From contig CALXIA010000011.1 of the NCBI GenBank assembly GCA_944388245.1, forward strand, positions 1 through 54,558: a DNA stretch of 54,558 nucleotides. The letters are read 5' to 3'. The translations under genes were made by a program, and so were the position numbers. Shown one piece after another: positions 1-8,422 of the stretch. The notes below the pieces were generated by a model that made no database searches, was not told the origin of the DNA, and worked only from the letters and a program-made list of their open reading frames with translations. The first letter of the stretch is position 1. Every line of letters begins with the position of its first letter. The stretch comes from an uncultured Gemmiger sp. (GTDB lineage Bacteria > Bacillota > Clostridia > Oscillospirales > Ruminococcaceae).

Positions 1-188
1 AACCGGATGAGGTTGGCGATCCGGTTGACCAGCACGGTGGTCTTGCCGCTGCCCGCGCCGGCCAGGATCAGCAGCGGGCCCTGGGTAGTAAAGACGGCCT
101 GGCGCTGCACCGGGTTCAGCTTGCCGAACCGCTGCTCGATGTATTGATCCCGCAGCGCAAGAAATTCGGTATCAAGTGAGGACTTCAT
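1..188 (-). CDS. UvrD/PcrA-family ATP-dependent helicase, N-terminal fragment
   Basis: Only the first 62 codons are inside the window; the gene continues past base 1. The reading frame starts at an ATG (186-188) preceded by an AGAAAGG ribosome site. Residues about 23-33 carry the Q-motif (LNPVQRQAV) and residues about 41-52 the Walker A loop ([12 protein letters not shown]), the arrangement at the very N-terminus of superfamily 1A helicases such as PcrA and UvrD, which unwind DNA during repair and replication restart. The family name is secure from this motif pair; which paralogue it is cannot be told from so short a piece. Confidence 0.85.
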   Translation of the reverse strand, partial: MKSSLDTEFLALRDQYIEQRFGKLNPVQRQAVFTTQGPLLILAGAGSGKTTVLVNRIANLIR

Positions 189-243
189 AAACACAATAGC
201 CTTTCTGTAAGGGCAGAGTCTCCCAAATCGTTGAATCAGAGAT

Positions 244-249
244 ATTATA
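244..249 (-). promoter_or_regulatory. Extended -10 promoter for the helicase gene
   Basis: On the minus strand TATAAT is preceded by TG one base upstream (TGGTATAAT, extended -10). The -35 region falls in the A/T run at the foot of the neighbouring terminator and is not consensus. Confidence 0.5.
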
Positions 250-266
250 CCACAACCACCAGTGCT

Positions 267-317
267 AAAAAAAGGGGGCCGCTGGCAAATTTGCTGCCAA
301 ATTTGCCAGCGGCCCCC
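267..317 (-). terminator. Long intrinsic terminator after the decarboxylase subunits
   Basis: A 19-bp perfect inverted repeat (274-292 with 299-317, 6-base loop) is followed on the minus strand by seven T (267-273). It ends transcription of the beta-subunit gene about 105 bases downstream of its stop. The stem contains GGCAAATTT in both arms. Confidence 0.9.
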
Positions 318-421
318 TCGCGGGTGCGCCTGATTGCTTTGTTTTTTTGCACAGTACAACGTTCCCATCCACACAAAAAGCCCGCCGTTCCGAAGAACGA
401 CGAGCCTTGTCATGTACGAGA

Positions 422-1615
422 TCAGCCGAAGATGTTGATCAGGATACCGGCCGCCACAGCGCTGCCGATCACGCCGGCCACGTTGGGGCCCATGGCGTGC
501 ATCAGCAGGAAGTTCTGGGGATTCTCGGCCTGACCGACCTTCTGGGACACACGGGCCGCCATGGGCACCGCGGACACGCCCGCGGAACCGATCAGCGGGT
601 TCACCTTGCCGTGGGTGGCCCAGCACATCAGCTTTCCGAACAGCACGCCGCCGGCGGTGCCGAAGCCGAAGGCCAACAGGCCCAGCACGATGATCTCCAC
701 CGTTTCCAGGGTCAGGAAGGTGTTGGCGCTGGTGGTGCAGCCCACCGACACGCCCAGGAAGATGGTGATGATGTTCATCAACTCGTTGCCGGCCGTCTTC
801 TGGATACGGTCCACAACGCCGCTTTCCTTCATCAGGTTACCCAGCATCAGCATGCCCACCAGCACAGCGGAATCCGGCAGGATCAGGCTGACGATGATGG
901 TGCAGAGGATGGGGAAGATGATCTTCTCAGTCTTGGAGACGGTGCGCAGCTGGCTCATGACGATCTGGCGTTCCTTCTTGGTGGTGAGCGCCTTCATGAT
1001 GGGCGGCTGGATGACCGGCACCAGAGCCATGTAGCTGTAGGCCGCCACGGCGATGCTGCCCAGCAGATGGGGCGCCAGCCGGGAGGTAACGAAGATAGCG
1101 GTGGGGCCGTCCGCGCCGCCGATGATGCCGATGGAAGCCGCTTCAGCGCCACTGAAGTTCAGCCACTTGGCGCCCAGGAAGGTTGTGAAGATACCCAGCT
1201 GGGCGGCAGCGCCCAGCAGCAGGCTCTTGGGGTTGGAGATCAGGGGGCCAAAGTCGGTCATGGTGCCGATGCCCAGGAAGATCAGCGGCGGATAGATGCC
1301 CAGCTTAACGCCCATGTAGAGCATGTCGCCCAGGCCGCCGTTGTTGAGAATATCGATCCAGGAGGGGTGCAGCAGCACTTCGTCGCCCACACCGATAAAG
1401 TATTGCATGTGGATGATGTTACTGCCCGGCAGGTTGGCCAGGATCATGCCGAACGCGATGGGCAGCAGCAGCAGCGGCTCAAACCCGCGCACAATGGCCA
1501 GGTACAGCAGGAAACAGCCCACCACCAGCATAACGATGTACAAGGGCTCCTGCGCCAGGCCGGTGAAACCGGAATTCTGGATAATGCTAATAAAAGTTTG
1601 CCAGATTGCGCTCAT
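422..1615 (-). CDS. oadB: Na+-translocating decarboxylase beta subunit (OadB/GcdB family)
   Basis: This is the membrane carboxyl-lysine decarboxylase and Na+ carrier of oxaloacetate, glutaconyl-CoA or methylmalonyl-CoA decarboxylases; it exports Na+ as the carboxybiotin is decarboxylated. The 397-residue protein has many hydrophobic segments and the family blocks [13 protein letters not shown] (about 163-175), [10 protein letters not shown] (about 191-200) and [17 protein letters not shown] (339-355). In these blocks D169, N339, G343, S348 and R355 correspond to residues reported as needed for Na+ coupling in Klebsiella OadB. An AAAGGAG site precedes the ATG. The gene lies 19 bases behind the gamma-subunit gene and shares its promoter. 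No alpha (carboxyltransferase) or biotin-carrier gene is nearby, so the substrate cannot be named. Confidence 0.9.
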   Translation of the reverse strand: MSAIWQTFISIIQNSGFTGLAQEPLYIVMLVVGCFLLYLAIVRGFEPLLLLPIAFGMILANLPGSNIIHMQYFIGVGDEVLLHPSWIDILNNGGLGDMLYMGVKLGIYPPLIFLGIGTMTDFGPLISNPKSLLLGAAAQLGIFTTFLGAKWLNFSGAEAASIGIIGGADGPTAIFVTSRLAPHLLGSIAVAAYSYMALVPVIQPPIMKALTTKKERQIVMSQLRTVSKTEKIIFPILCTIIVSLILPDSAVLVGMLMLGNLMKESGVVDRIQKTAGNELMNIITIFLGVSVGCTTSANTFLTLETVEIIVLGLLAFGFGTAGGVLFGKLMCWATHGKVNPLIGSAGVSAVPMAARVSQKVGQAENPQNFLLMHAMGPNVAGVIGSAVAAGILINIFG

Positions 1616-1634
1616 TCCTCACACAGCTCCTTTC

Positions 1635-2057
1635 TCAAAACGGGGCGGTGTTGGACTGAACACCGGCCTGACCCCAAGCCTTGCGGCCGCTTGCCTGTGC
1701 GGCGCGGGACACGGGTTTGATGGAGCGGATGGTAAAGCCGCCCTGCTCCATGCCGGCCACCGCGGCGGCGATCACCGCCACGATCTCCGGGGTCACGGCG
1801 CCGGGAGCCGGCAGGACCGCGGCAGCGGACACATTGCCGCCCGCTGCGGGCGCGGAAGGCGCGGGCGCCGACGGGGCCGGCGCGGACTTGGCCTTCTTTT
1901 TGGCCTCCAGCGAATCAAAGAACTTGCCCTGCAGGGCAATGATCAAGGTCAGCAGGATCAGGATCAAAAAGACCAGCAGCAGACCTGTGATGACCACCGT
2001 CAGATCATTGGGTTCCGGTGTGATCGCGAGCAGGAACGGCATAAAGGATGTTCCCAT
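1635..2057 (-). CDS. oadG: Decarboxylase gamma subunit-like membrane protein (OadG type)
   Basis: The 140-residue protein has one membrane helix (about residues 18-42), then a Lys-rich stretch, an Ala/Pro/Ser linker (APAPSAPAPSAPA) and a C-terminal region with an EIVAVIAAAVAG helix. This is the build of OadG-like subunits that hold the alpha and beta subunits together. The start at 2057 was chosen over an upstream in-frame ATG (2141) because an AGGAGGT site lies 7 bases before it and the promoter -10 lies between the two. It is the first gene of a two-gene unit with the beta subunit. Family assignment rests on architecture and context rather than on a strongly conserved motif. Confidence 0.75.
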   Translation of the reverse strand: MGTSFMPFLLAITPEPNDLTVVITGLLLVFLILILLTLIIALQGKFFDSLEAKKKAKSAPAPSAPAPSAPAAGGNVSAAAVLPAPGAVTPEIVAVIAAAVAGMEQGGFTIRSIKPVSRAAQASGRKAWGQAGVQSNTAPF

Positions 2058-2105
2058 AGAACAAACCTCCTTTTGAGAATGGGACTGTGAACAATATCTT
2101 GTAAC

Positions 2106-2134
2106 ATTATAAAAGAAAAGACGATTTGTTTCAA
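2106..2134 (-). promoter_or_regulatory. SigA promoter for oadG-oadB
   Basis: Minus strand: -35 TTGAAA (2129-2134), 17-base spacer, -10 TATAAT (2106-2111). The start codon lies about 50 bases downstream. Confidence 0.8.
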
Positions 2135-2203
2135 GACCCATGAGGATTTTTTTAACAGCCCGGACAAAAAACGCAGACGGCCGTGTAAATCCATACTGAG
2201 CAC

Positions 2204-2233
2204 AAAAACCGGGACCCTGACAGGTCCCGGTTT
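2204..2233 (-). terminator. Intrinsic terminator of the ABC operon
   Basis: An 11-bp perfect stem (2206-2216 with 2223-2233) with a 6-base loop is followed on the minus strand by a T run. It sits 19 bases after the permease stop codon. Confidence 0.85.
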
Positions 2234-2251
2234 CTGTTTATTTACGAAACA

Positions 2252-3712
2252 TCACTCGTGCCGGATGGCTTCCAGCGCGCTGATCTTGGTGGCACGGTGG
2301 GCCGGCCACAGGCCACTGAGCACCCCCACCATCATGGAGAAGCCCAGACCCAGCAGCACCAGCCAGGGCGGGATGATGGACACCTCGCCGCCCATGCCGC
2401 TCATGCCGCCCATCATATTGGTCAGGCCGCTCAGGTCGATGCCCTCGCCGCCAAAGAAGGCCACAATGGCGTTCAGGTTGTTCAGAACGGCGGAGGCCGC
2501 GAAACTCAGCACCACGCCGATGGCGCCGCCCAGCAAACCAATGCTGCCTGCCTCCACCAGGAACAGGGTGCGGATCTTGCCCACCTCGCAGCCCAGCACC
2601 TTCATGACGCCGATCTCCTTGGTGCGCTCGTAAATGGACATCATCATGGTGTTGGCGATGTTCAGCGCGGCCACCAGCAGCGCCACCGCCGCGGTGCCCC
2701 CCAGGATCATCTGGCTCTTGGCCACGCTGGCCTGCATCTCGTTGCGGATCTGGGTCATGGAGTTGGTCTGTTCATAGCCGATGTCATGGAGCCAGTTTTC
2801 CACCTCCTCCACGTTGTCCACATCGTCCACCTTTACGTAGACCTCCTGGTAGCCGTTGTCCTGCTCCCGCATGACGCCGCCGGATCCGCTGATGATCACC
2901 CCTCCGGAGGAGGAGTTCTTGTTGCCGCTGAGTTTTTGGTATGCCTGCTCCACCATCTTCATATCCGAGATGCGCATGGCGATACCGGACTCGGTAAAGT
3001 AGTGCTTGGATGTATCGGAGACAAAGACCCCCATGACCACCAGCTCAAAGTCCTGGGTCTTTTCGTTGCCGTTGTTGTCGTAGGCGATCAGCCGCAGGGT
3101 AAGTTTGTCCTTTTCCACATCCACAAAGGGAGGCACCGGATTGCCCAGGGAATCGGTCTCTCCCGCCCAGCGCTGGCGCTTACCGCTGTTCCAGCTTTTG
3201 CGGGTATCCTGGAACCCATACCCCATGTTGGCGCCTACCAGCACCGGGATCTTCTTCTTGCCCAGATTCAGATCATCCGGGATCCAGCTGCCGCTCTGCA
3301 GCTGGAACTCCATCGCCTGCAGCGCGGTCATGTCCACGCCGTAGCTTTCATAAAAATACGCCTCATACCGGTCATTCTTGCCGGCATAGATGCTGGCATT
3401 GACATTATTGGCCGAATAGAACGGCGTAGCGGCCACCACATGCTCCTGCGCGCGGATGGTATCCAGCATCTCGTCGTCCAGCTTGGGGGTCTCCCCCACC
3501 GAACCGTAGGCATAGTTCCAGATCTGGATCTGGGTCAGGTCCCCCCAGCTTTGCAGCATGGCTTCGTTGTTGGCATTGCTGGCGATGCCCAGGCTGATCA
3601 GCACGATGATGGCGAAGGTGCCCACCACCACGCCGATCACGGTCAGGGCCGTGCGGCCCTTGCGGCGGCGCAGGTTGTCCGCGCTGAGCCGCAGCAGATC
3701 AGATATCTTCAT
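2252..3712 (-). CDS. MacB/FtsX-type ABC transporter permease
   Basis: The 486-residue protein has one N-terminal membrane helix (about 22-44, after an RRRKGRTALTVIGVVVG segment typical of MacB_PCD proteins), a large extracytoplasmic domain (about 45-335), and three C-terminal helices forming the FtsX domain (ANTMMMSIYERTKEIGVMKVLG, then two more; ends SALEAIRHE). Such permeases work as mechanotransmission devices with a LolD/MacB-type ATPase and usually export lipoproteins, peptides or drugs. The start overlaps the preceding surface-protein gene by 14 bases, so the two are translationally coupled. It is the last gene of the ATPase-surface protein-permease unit. The periplasmic domain contains a Ser/Gly-rich loop. 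Substrate unknown. Confidence 0.88.
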   Translation of the reverse strand: MKISDLLRLSADNLRRRKGRTALTVIGVVVGTFAIIVLISLGIASNANNEAMLQSWGDLTQIQIWNYAYGSVGETPKLDDEMLDTIRAQEHVVAATPFYSANNVNASIYAGKNDRYEAYFYESYGVDMTALQAMEFQLQSGSWIPDDLNLGKKKIPVLVGANMGYGFQDTRKSWNSGKRQRWAGETDSLGNPVPPFVDVEKDKLTLRLIAYDNNGNEKTQDFELVVMGVFVSDTSKHYFTESGIAMRISDMKMVEQAYQKLSGNKNSSSGGVIISGSGGVMREQDNGYQEVYVKVDDVDNVEEVENWLHDIGYEQTNSMTQIRNEMQASVAKSQMILGGTAAVALLVAALNIANTMMMSIYERTKEIGVMKVLGCEVGKIRTLFLVEAGSIGLLGGAIGVVLSFAASAVLNNLNAIVAFFGGEGIDLSGLTNMMGGMSGMGGEVSIIPPWLVLLGLGFSMMVGVLSGLWPAHRATKISALEAIRHE

Positions 3713-5234
3713 CGCTGTCCTCCAGCTGCGCCAGTTTGGCAGCCTTCTTCTTGCGCACGATAATCACGGTAGCCGCGCCGCCGCCGATCACCACCACCGC
3801 CAGGATGATCCAGACGAACACCGGCACACCGCCGGAAGGCTCTTCCACATCCATCCCCATGGTGGGGTCCATGCTGGGATCCATCCACATATCGCCGCCG
3901 CCCATGCTCTCTTCCACAGTGCAGCTGAAGGTCTTTTCCAGGGTGACCACTTCGCCCTGGGCATCCTCATAGCTGAGCACGATGGTGCCCTCGATGGTGC
4001 CGGCCTCGCTGCCCATCAGAGAGAAATCCACCGAGTTCTCGGTGCCGGCGGCCAGATTCCCCAGATACTGGCTCTGGCCGGGGTTGGCCATGTTGCCTTT
4101 GAGTTCGGCGGACAGGTTGTTGATCTGCATCTTGCCCTTGTTGACAAAGGACAGGGAGAGATAGCCCTCCTCGCCCACCATGATGGTCTCGGGGGCCTCC
4201 AGGCCGGTGATCTCAAAACGGTCCGGCTGGGTGACCGGCACCGAAACGGTGGTGGAACCGTCGGTGGTGGGGGCCGCACCGGTTTTCTTGCCCTTGCCGG
4301 ACAGCGCTACCGAGAATTTGGCCACGCCGCCGGTGAAGTTGGCGCCGGGCAGGATCTTATAGGTAACCTGGCGGGTACTGCCGGGGGCCATGTCGCCCAG
4401 GTACACATTCAGGTTACCGTTGGCCAGGGTCACGTTCTCGTCGTTGATGCCCAGGGTCACCATCACGTCGCCCAGATTCTCGCCGCCGTCGGTGGCGTAG
4501 ATGGTCAGGGTCAGGTCAAACGGTTCGCCGGCCGCCACGCTGGTGCCGCCGAATTTGGATTCTTTCAGGATCAGGCCGGGGGTCTTGGGCACCGGGGTCG
4601 GGCTGGGTTCGGGGGTGGGCTCCGCTGTGGGCGCCGGGGTGACCTGCGGCAGCTGACATTCCACAACGGCAATGTTCTGGTTGGCCAGTTCCGCGATGGA
4701 GAAGCCAAAACCGTTCCCAGGCCCGTTGAACTTCAGGCCGGTAAACTCCGCGTATCCGCGGCCCTCGCTGACCTTGTACAACTGTGTGCCGCCGCTCTGC
4801 TGGACAAAATTGCCCGCGGTCATGGACGCGCCGCCACCGCTGGCGGACTGATAGGAAAAGTAGACCCGAATGGTCAGGTCGGTGGTGTACATCGGCACGC
4901 TGGTGGTGGAGACAAAGTCGTTGCCGCTGCCGCTGCCGATGGCATAGGATTCATAGGTAACGCCAGACACGCCGCCGCTCAACGGTTCAGGGGTGGGTTC
5001 CGGCACGGGCGTGGGCTCGACCGTAGCGACCGGCGTGGGGGTGGCGGTCGCCGCAGCGGGAGGCTGGGATGCCCCATCGGAAGATCCATCTTCCGCCTGC
5101 ACGGCAGGGGTCGTCCCCGCCGCGCTGCCGCCCGCTGCCGGGTCCTCGGCAAAAACAGGGGTGATGGCGCAGAGGCTGCACAGCATTGCCAGCGCCAGAA
5201 ATACGCTTAAAATTCGGCTCATCTTCTTCATCAT
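3699..5234 (-). CDS. Secreted, membrane-anchored Pro/Thr-linker protein of the ABC operon
   Basis: The 511-residue protein has a signal peptide (about 1-29, ending PVFA), a low-complexity Ala/Pro/Thr region (about 30-85, repeated EPTPVPEPTPEP), a first domain to about 205, a second Pro-rich linker (about 205-222), then two beta-rich CARDB/NEW3-like repeats (about 223-330 and 335-445, each with GEPFDLTLTI or GEEGYLSLSF type strands). It ends in a membrane helix (about 467-489) and a KKKAAK basic stop-transfer tail. It overlaps the permease start by 14 bases and lies 30 bases behind the ATPase stop, which suggests an extracytoplasmic partner of the transporter. Exact function unknown. Confidence 0.8.
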   Translation of the reverse strand: MMKKMSRILSVFLALAMLCSLCAITPVFAEDPAAGGSAAGTTPAVQAEDGSSDGASQPPAAATATPTPVATVEPTPVPEPTPEPLSGGVSGVTYESYAIGSGSGNDFVSTTSVPMYTTDLTIRVYFSYQSASGGGASMTAGNFVQQSGGTQLYKVSEGRGYAEFTGLKFNGPGNGFGFSIAELANQNIAVVECQLPQVTPAPTAEPTPEPSPTPVPKTPGLILKESKFGGTSVAAGEPFDLTLTIYATDGGENLGDVMVTLGINDENVTLANGNLNVYLGDMAPGSTRQVTYKILPGANFTGGVAKFSVALSGKGKKTGAAPTTDGSTTVSVPVTQPDRFEITGLEAPETIMVGEEGYLSLSFVNKGKMQINNLSAELKGNMANPGQSQYLGNLAAGTENSVDFSLMGSEAGTIEGTIVLSYEDAQGEVVTLEKTFSCTVEESMGGGDMWMDPSMDPTMGMDVEEPSGGVPVFVWIILAVVVIGGGAATVIIVRKKKAAKLAQLEDSDEDI

Positions 5235-5264
5235 TGTGGTTCCCTCTCCTGTTTTGTCAGCTTG

Positions 5265-6047
5265 TCAGTTCTGCGCCGGTACGGTGGTCTGGGGTTCCGC
5301 CGGCGCAAGGTCCACCAGATCTTTGAACATCTCGGCGCGGCTGCGAGCGCGGGTCTCCTCGTCCACCACCACATCGCTCTGCACCTTGCCGTCCATAATG
5401 GTGATCACCCGGTCCGCGCAGCCTGCCAGCTCCCGCTCGTGGGTGACCATTACAAAGGTGATATTGTTCTCCCGCGCCATCTGCAGAATGCGGTACAACA
5501 CCTGCCGGGTGGTGGAGGAGTCCAGGTTGCCGGTGGGCTCGTCAGCAAAAATCACCTTGGGTTTTGCCACGAACGCCCGGGCGATGCCCACCCGCTGCTG
5601 CTGGCCGCCGCTCATCTCGGTAGGCTTGTGGTTGGCCCGTTTGGACAAGCCCATCTTTTTCAGTTCTTCCTTTGCCAGTGCCAGCCGGGCCTTGCGGGGC
5701 ATTCCCTTGAACATCAGGGGCAGCGCCACATTTTCGGCGGCGGTCAGGTTGGGCAGCAGATTATAGCTTTGAAAAATAAACCCCAGATGCGCCTGCCGGA
5801 ACTTTGCCAGTTCGTTCTCGTTCATGGCGCTGATCTCGTGCTTGCCGATAAACACCTGCCCGCGGGTGGGCTTTTCCAGCCCGGCCAGCTGATTCAGCAG
5901 GGTGGATTTGCCGCTGCCCGACGCGCCCACGATGCAACAGACCTCTCCCGGCTCAATGGCAAGGTTCACATCGTTCAGGGCAATGACCTTCTCGTGCCCT
6001 ACCCGATACACCTTGCGCAGGTTTACGGTTCGGATAATGGGAGCCAT
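5265..6047 (-). CDS. ABC transporter ATP-binding protein (LolD/MacB family)
   Basis: The 260-residue ATPase has Walker A GASGSGKST (41-49), a Q-loop (FQSYNLLPN, about 92-100), the signature MSGGQQQRVGIARA (145-158) and Walker B VIFADE with PTGNLD behind it (about 165-176), followed by the switch His in VTHE. The VRHVT-like N-terminus and the EPTGNLD box place it with LolD/MacB/FtsE ATPases, which power FtsX-type permeases. It is the first gene of the unit with the surface protein and the permease. The C-terminus has about 30 extra residues ending in a Pro-rich tail. A weak GAGGTGA site precedes the ATG. Confidence 0.92.
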   Translation of the reverse strand: MAPIIRTVNLRKVYRVGHEKVIALNDVNLAIEPGEVCCIVGASGSGKSTLLNQLAGLEKPTRGQVFIGKHEISAMNENELAKFRQAHLGFIFQSYNLLPNLTAAENVALPLMFKGMPRKARLALAKEELKKMGLSKRANHKPTEMSGGQQQRVGIARAFVAKPKVIFADEPTGNLDSSTTRQVLYRILQMARENNITFVMVTHERELAGCADRVITIMDGKVQSDVVVDEETRARSRAEMFKDLVDLAPAEPQTTVPAQN

Positions 6048-6083
6048 CGCTTCACCTCAGTTCCTCTCAATTCCTCTCGTTTT

Positions 6084-6881
6084 TCAAATCAATGACAAGA
6101 TCCCCACAAACGGGCGGATCCACCCGGTGAGCGAGGACTTGAACACCCAGTAATACAGCACCGCGAACACCTCGCGGAAATAGCAGGGCATCACCGAGAC
6201 CAAGCTGATCCCCGCCGGCAGGGTACGCACCTGCGAAAACCCCGCCTGACGGGCGTAGCAGCCGGCCCGATAGCAGTGGAACGCGTTGGTGACCACTGCC
6301 ACCGGCGCGTCGGCGGGCACCCCCGCCTGTTCCAGCAACGCCCGCGCAAAGCGCAGATTTTCCTCGGTGGAGGTGCTGGCGTCATCCACCAGGATCTGCT
6401 CGGCAGGCACCCCCTGCGACACCAGATAATCCCGCATGGCCTGCCCTTCCGGCAGCGCCTCGCCGTTTCCCTGGCCGCCGGTGGTCACGATCAGCCGGTC
6501 GGGGTCCTGCCGCCAATAGACCAGCGCCGCGTCCAGACGGCGGCGCAGCACGTCCGAAAGGCGCTCGCCCCGCAGGGCGGCCCCCAGCACGACGATGGCG
6601 CGCTCATCTCCCCGGGGCTGGTTGGTGTAGCCGCTCACCGCCACAAAGGCCAACAGTGCGCAGAACAGCCCCACGCCGCAGAAAAACAGATTGCGCAGCA
6701 CCCGGCCCACCCCGGCCGCGCAGAACGCGTCGATCGGGCCGTGAAACAGTGCGTAGATCCAAAGCATCGCGGTGATGCCGTAGATCACAAGGATGCCAAA
6801 ATTAAAGTTGGAGCGAAAGGTGCGCAGCACACTGTCGCCCAAAAACAGAATAGCCAAAGCCCAGATTATGTACAATTTCAC
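6084..6881 (-). CDS. DUF218 (YdcF/ElyC/SanA-like) membrane protein
   Basis: The 265-residue protein has N-terminal membrane segments (three to four helices in residues 1-100) followed by the DUF218 domain: VVLGAALRGERLS, a TGGQGNGEALPEGQAMRDYL block and a LVDDASTSTEENLRFA block, all family hallmarks. Homologues in other bacteria affect envelope or wall-precursor metabolism. The start is uncertain: I chose the GTG at 6881, which directly precedes the first hydrophobic helix; a GTG at 6959 would add 26 residues rich in Arg and Gly. It lies 36 bases upstream of the ABC ATPase and may be co-transcribed with it. Confidence 0.75.
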   Translation of the reverse strand: MKLYIIWALAILFLGDSVLRTFRSNFNFGILVIYGITAMLWIYALFHGPIDAFCAAGVGRVLRNLFFCGVGLFCALLAFVAVSGYTNQPRGDERAIVVLGAALRGERLSDVLRRRLDAALVYWRQDPDRLIVTTGGQGNGEALPEGQAMRDYLVSQGVPAEQILVDDASTSTEENLRFARALLEQAGVPADAPVAVVTNAFHCYRAGCYARQAGFSQVRTLPAGISLVSVMPCYFREVFAVLYYWVFKSSLTGWIRPFVGILSLI

Positions 6882-6908
6882 CCGTGGAATCTCTCTCCCC
6901 CTCCCTCC

Positions 6909-6926
6909 GCCGACCGGCCGGTCGGC
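6909..6926. repeat. 18-bp perfect GC palindrome
   Basis: Both arms of this 18-base block are exact reverse complements (GCCGACCGG repeated inverted). It lies just upstream of the chosen DUF218 start, next to a purine-rich GGAGGGAGGGGGAGAG stretch. No T run follows, so it is not a terminator. Confidence 0.6.
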
Positions 6927-7010
6927 AGAGTATTCAGTTGTAAAACGATTTTGCCGCACGGATTATTTCATTCCTGCCGGGAAATGCCAGACAATGGCAA
7001 GACCGCCCAA

Positions 7011-7045
7011 AACAAAACGTTCCCGCCCCGACGGGGACGGGAACG
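7011..7045 (-). terminator. Intrinsic terminator after deoB
   Basis: Inverted repeat CGTTCCCGNCCCC/GGGGACGGGAACG type stem (7018-7045) with TTTTGTTTT on the minus strand. It lies 9 bases after the deoB stop. Confidence 0.8.
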
Positions 7046-7053
7046 CAAGCAGA

Positions 7054-8232
7054 TCAGCGGCGGATCTCCGGCCACAGGCTGACGCCGGTAGTCATCGGGG
7101 TGTCCACATCCAGATACTCGCAGACGGTGCGGGCGATACAGGCAAAACTCTTGCGGGTGCCCAGGTCCACGCCGGGACGCACCGGCGCGCCGGCCACCAG
7201 AAGCGGCACATACTCGCGGGTATGGTCGGTAGTCTTGGTGTAGCCGGGGTCGCAGCCGTGGTCGGCCGTGATCATGACCAGATCCTCCGGACGCAGCTTT
7301 TTCAGCAGTTCGGCCAGGCCCCGGTCAAACCGTGTCGCCGCGTCGGCGTAGCCGTCGATGTTGCGGCGGTGGCCAAACACCATATCAAAATCCACCAGAT
7401 TGATAAAGGCCAGGCCGCTGAAATCCCGGTCGGCCAATTCCAGGGTGACCCGCATGCCATCGTCGTTGTTCTTGGTGCGGATGGTCTCGGTATCCCCCTG
7501 TCCGGCAAAGATGTCGTGGATCTTGCCCACCGCGATCACATCCCGGCCGGCCTGTTTCAGATAATCCAGCATGGTGGGAGCGGGCGGCTTCAACGAGAAA
7601 TCGTGCCGGTTCGCGGTGCGCTTGAAATCCGCGGCACAGCTGCCCACAAAGGGGCGGGCGATCACACGGCCGACCCCATGCTCCCCCTGGAGCATATCCC
7701 GGGCGATCTGGCAATACTGGTACAGGGTCTCCACCGGCACCACGTCCTCATGGGCGGCCACCTGGAACACGCTGTCCGCCGAGGTATAGACGATCAGCGC
7801 GCCGGTGCGCAGATGCTCCTCACCGTAATCCACCAGCACCTGCGTGCCGGAATAGGGCTTGTTGCACAGCACCTTGCGGCCGGTGCGGGCCTCAAATTCC
7901 GCGATGACCTCCGGCGGGAATCCGTCCGGGTAGGTGGGCAGCGCGCGGGGGCTTTCCACCCCGGCGATCTCCCAGTGACCGATGGTGGTGTCCTTGCCGT
8001 TGCTGGCCTCCTGCAGACGGGCAAACGCCCCCGCGGGTTCCGGGACCTTTTCCCCGCAGGCAACGCCATCAATATTGAACAGACCCAACTGCCGCATCCG
8101 CGGCACGTCAAACGCCGGGCTGGCGGCAATACTGGCCAGTGTGTTGGTGCCCTCGTCGCCAAAGGCGGCGGCATCCGGCTCCGCGCCGATGCCGAAGCTG
8201 TCCAGCACGATCAAAAACACTCGTTTCGCCAT
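7054..8232 (-). CDS. deoB: Phosphopentomutase
   Basis: DeoB interconverts ribose (or deoxyribose) 1-phosphate and 5-phosphate, linking nucleoside salvage to the pentose phosphate pathway. The 392-residue length is the family norm. It opens with KRVFLIVLDSFGIGAEPDA, whose Asp is a metal ligand and which carries the alkaline-phosphatase-superfamily N-terminal motif. Later blocks are TNTLASIA, DTTIGHWEIAG, VGSCAADFKRT and, near the C-terminus, MITADHGCDPGYTKTTDHTREYVPLLV with the metal-binding Asp and His residues. A GGAGGT site precedes the ATG. It is monocistronic, with its own promoter and terminator, and divergent from pyk. Confidence 0.96.
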   Translation of the reverse strand: MAKRVFLIVLDSFGIGAEPDAAAFGDEGTNTLASIAASPAFDVPRMRQLGLFNIDGVACGEKVPEPAGAFARLQEASNGKDTTIGHWEIAGVESPRALPTYPDGFPPEVIAEFEARTGRKVLCNKPYSGTQVLVDYGEEHLRTGALIVYTSADSVFQVAAHEDVVPVETLYQYCQIARDMLQGEHGVGRVIARPFVGSCAADFKRTANRHDFSLKPPAPTMLDYLKQAGRDVIAVGKIHDIFAGQGDTETIRTKNNDDGMRVTLELADRDFSGLAFINLVDFDMVFGHRRNIDGYADAATRFDRGLAELLKKLRPEDLVMITADHGCDPGYTKTTDHTREYVPLLVAGAPVRPGVDLGTRKSFACIARTVCEYLDVDTPMTTGVSLWPEIRR

Positions 8233-8275
8233 ATATTTTACCTCCTTGCAGGCAAATTGTGTGGAAATCGACTGT

Positions 8276-8281
8276 ATTATA
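8276..8281 (-). promoter_or_regulatory. Extended -10 promoter of deoB
   Basis: Minus strand TGCTATAAT (extended -10), 43 bases before the deoB ATG. The -35 region (TTTCTT) is poor. Confidence 0.55.
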
Positions 8282-8321
8282 GCACATTCTTTTGGGAAAA
8301 GAAAGACTATTACAGGAACGC

Positions 8322-8350
8322 TTGTCCCCGGTCCGATTTTCGTTTATAAT
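8322..8350 (+). promoter_or_regulatory. SigA promoter of pyk
   Basis: -35 TTGTCC (8322-8327), 17-base spacer, -10 TATAAT (8345-8350), about 70 bases before the pyk ATG. Confidence 0.75.
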
Positions 8351-8422
8351 AGGTGAGGTCAAATCCGCTCCGGGCCAAGCGGCTCCGGAACTTGTCCATA
8401 GAACGAAGGAGGAGAACACAAG

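Noticed and set aside
347-1720. Long His/Gln/Gly-rich open frame on the plus strand opposite the decarboxylase subunits
   Set aside because: Low-complexity composition caused by the GC-rich antisense of a real gene; no ribosome site, and the minus-strand frame is a clear OadB.
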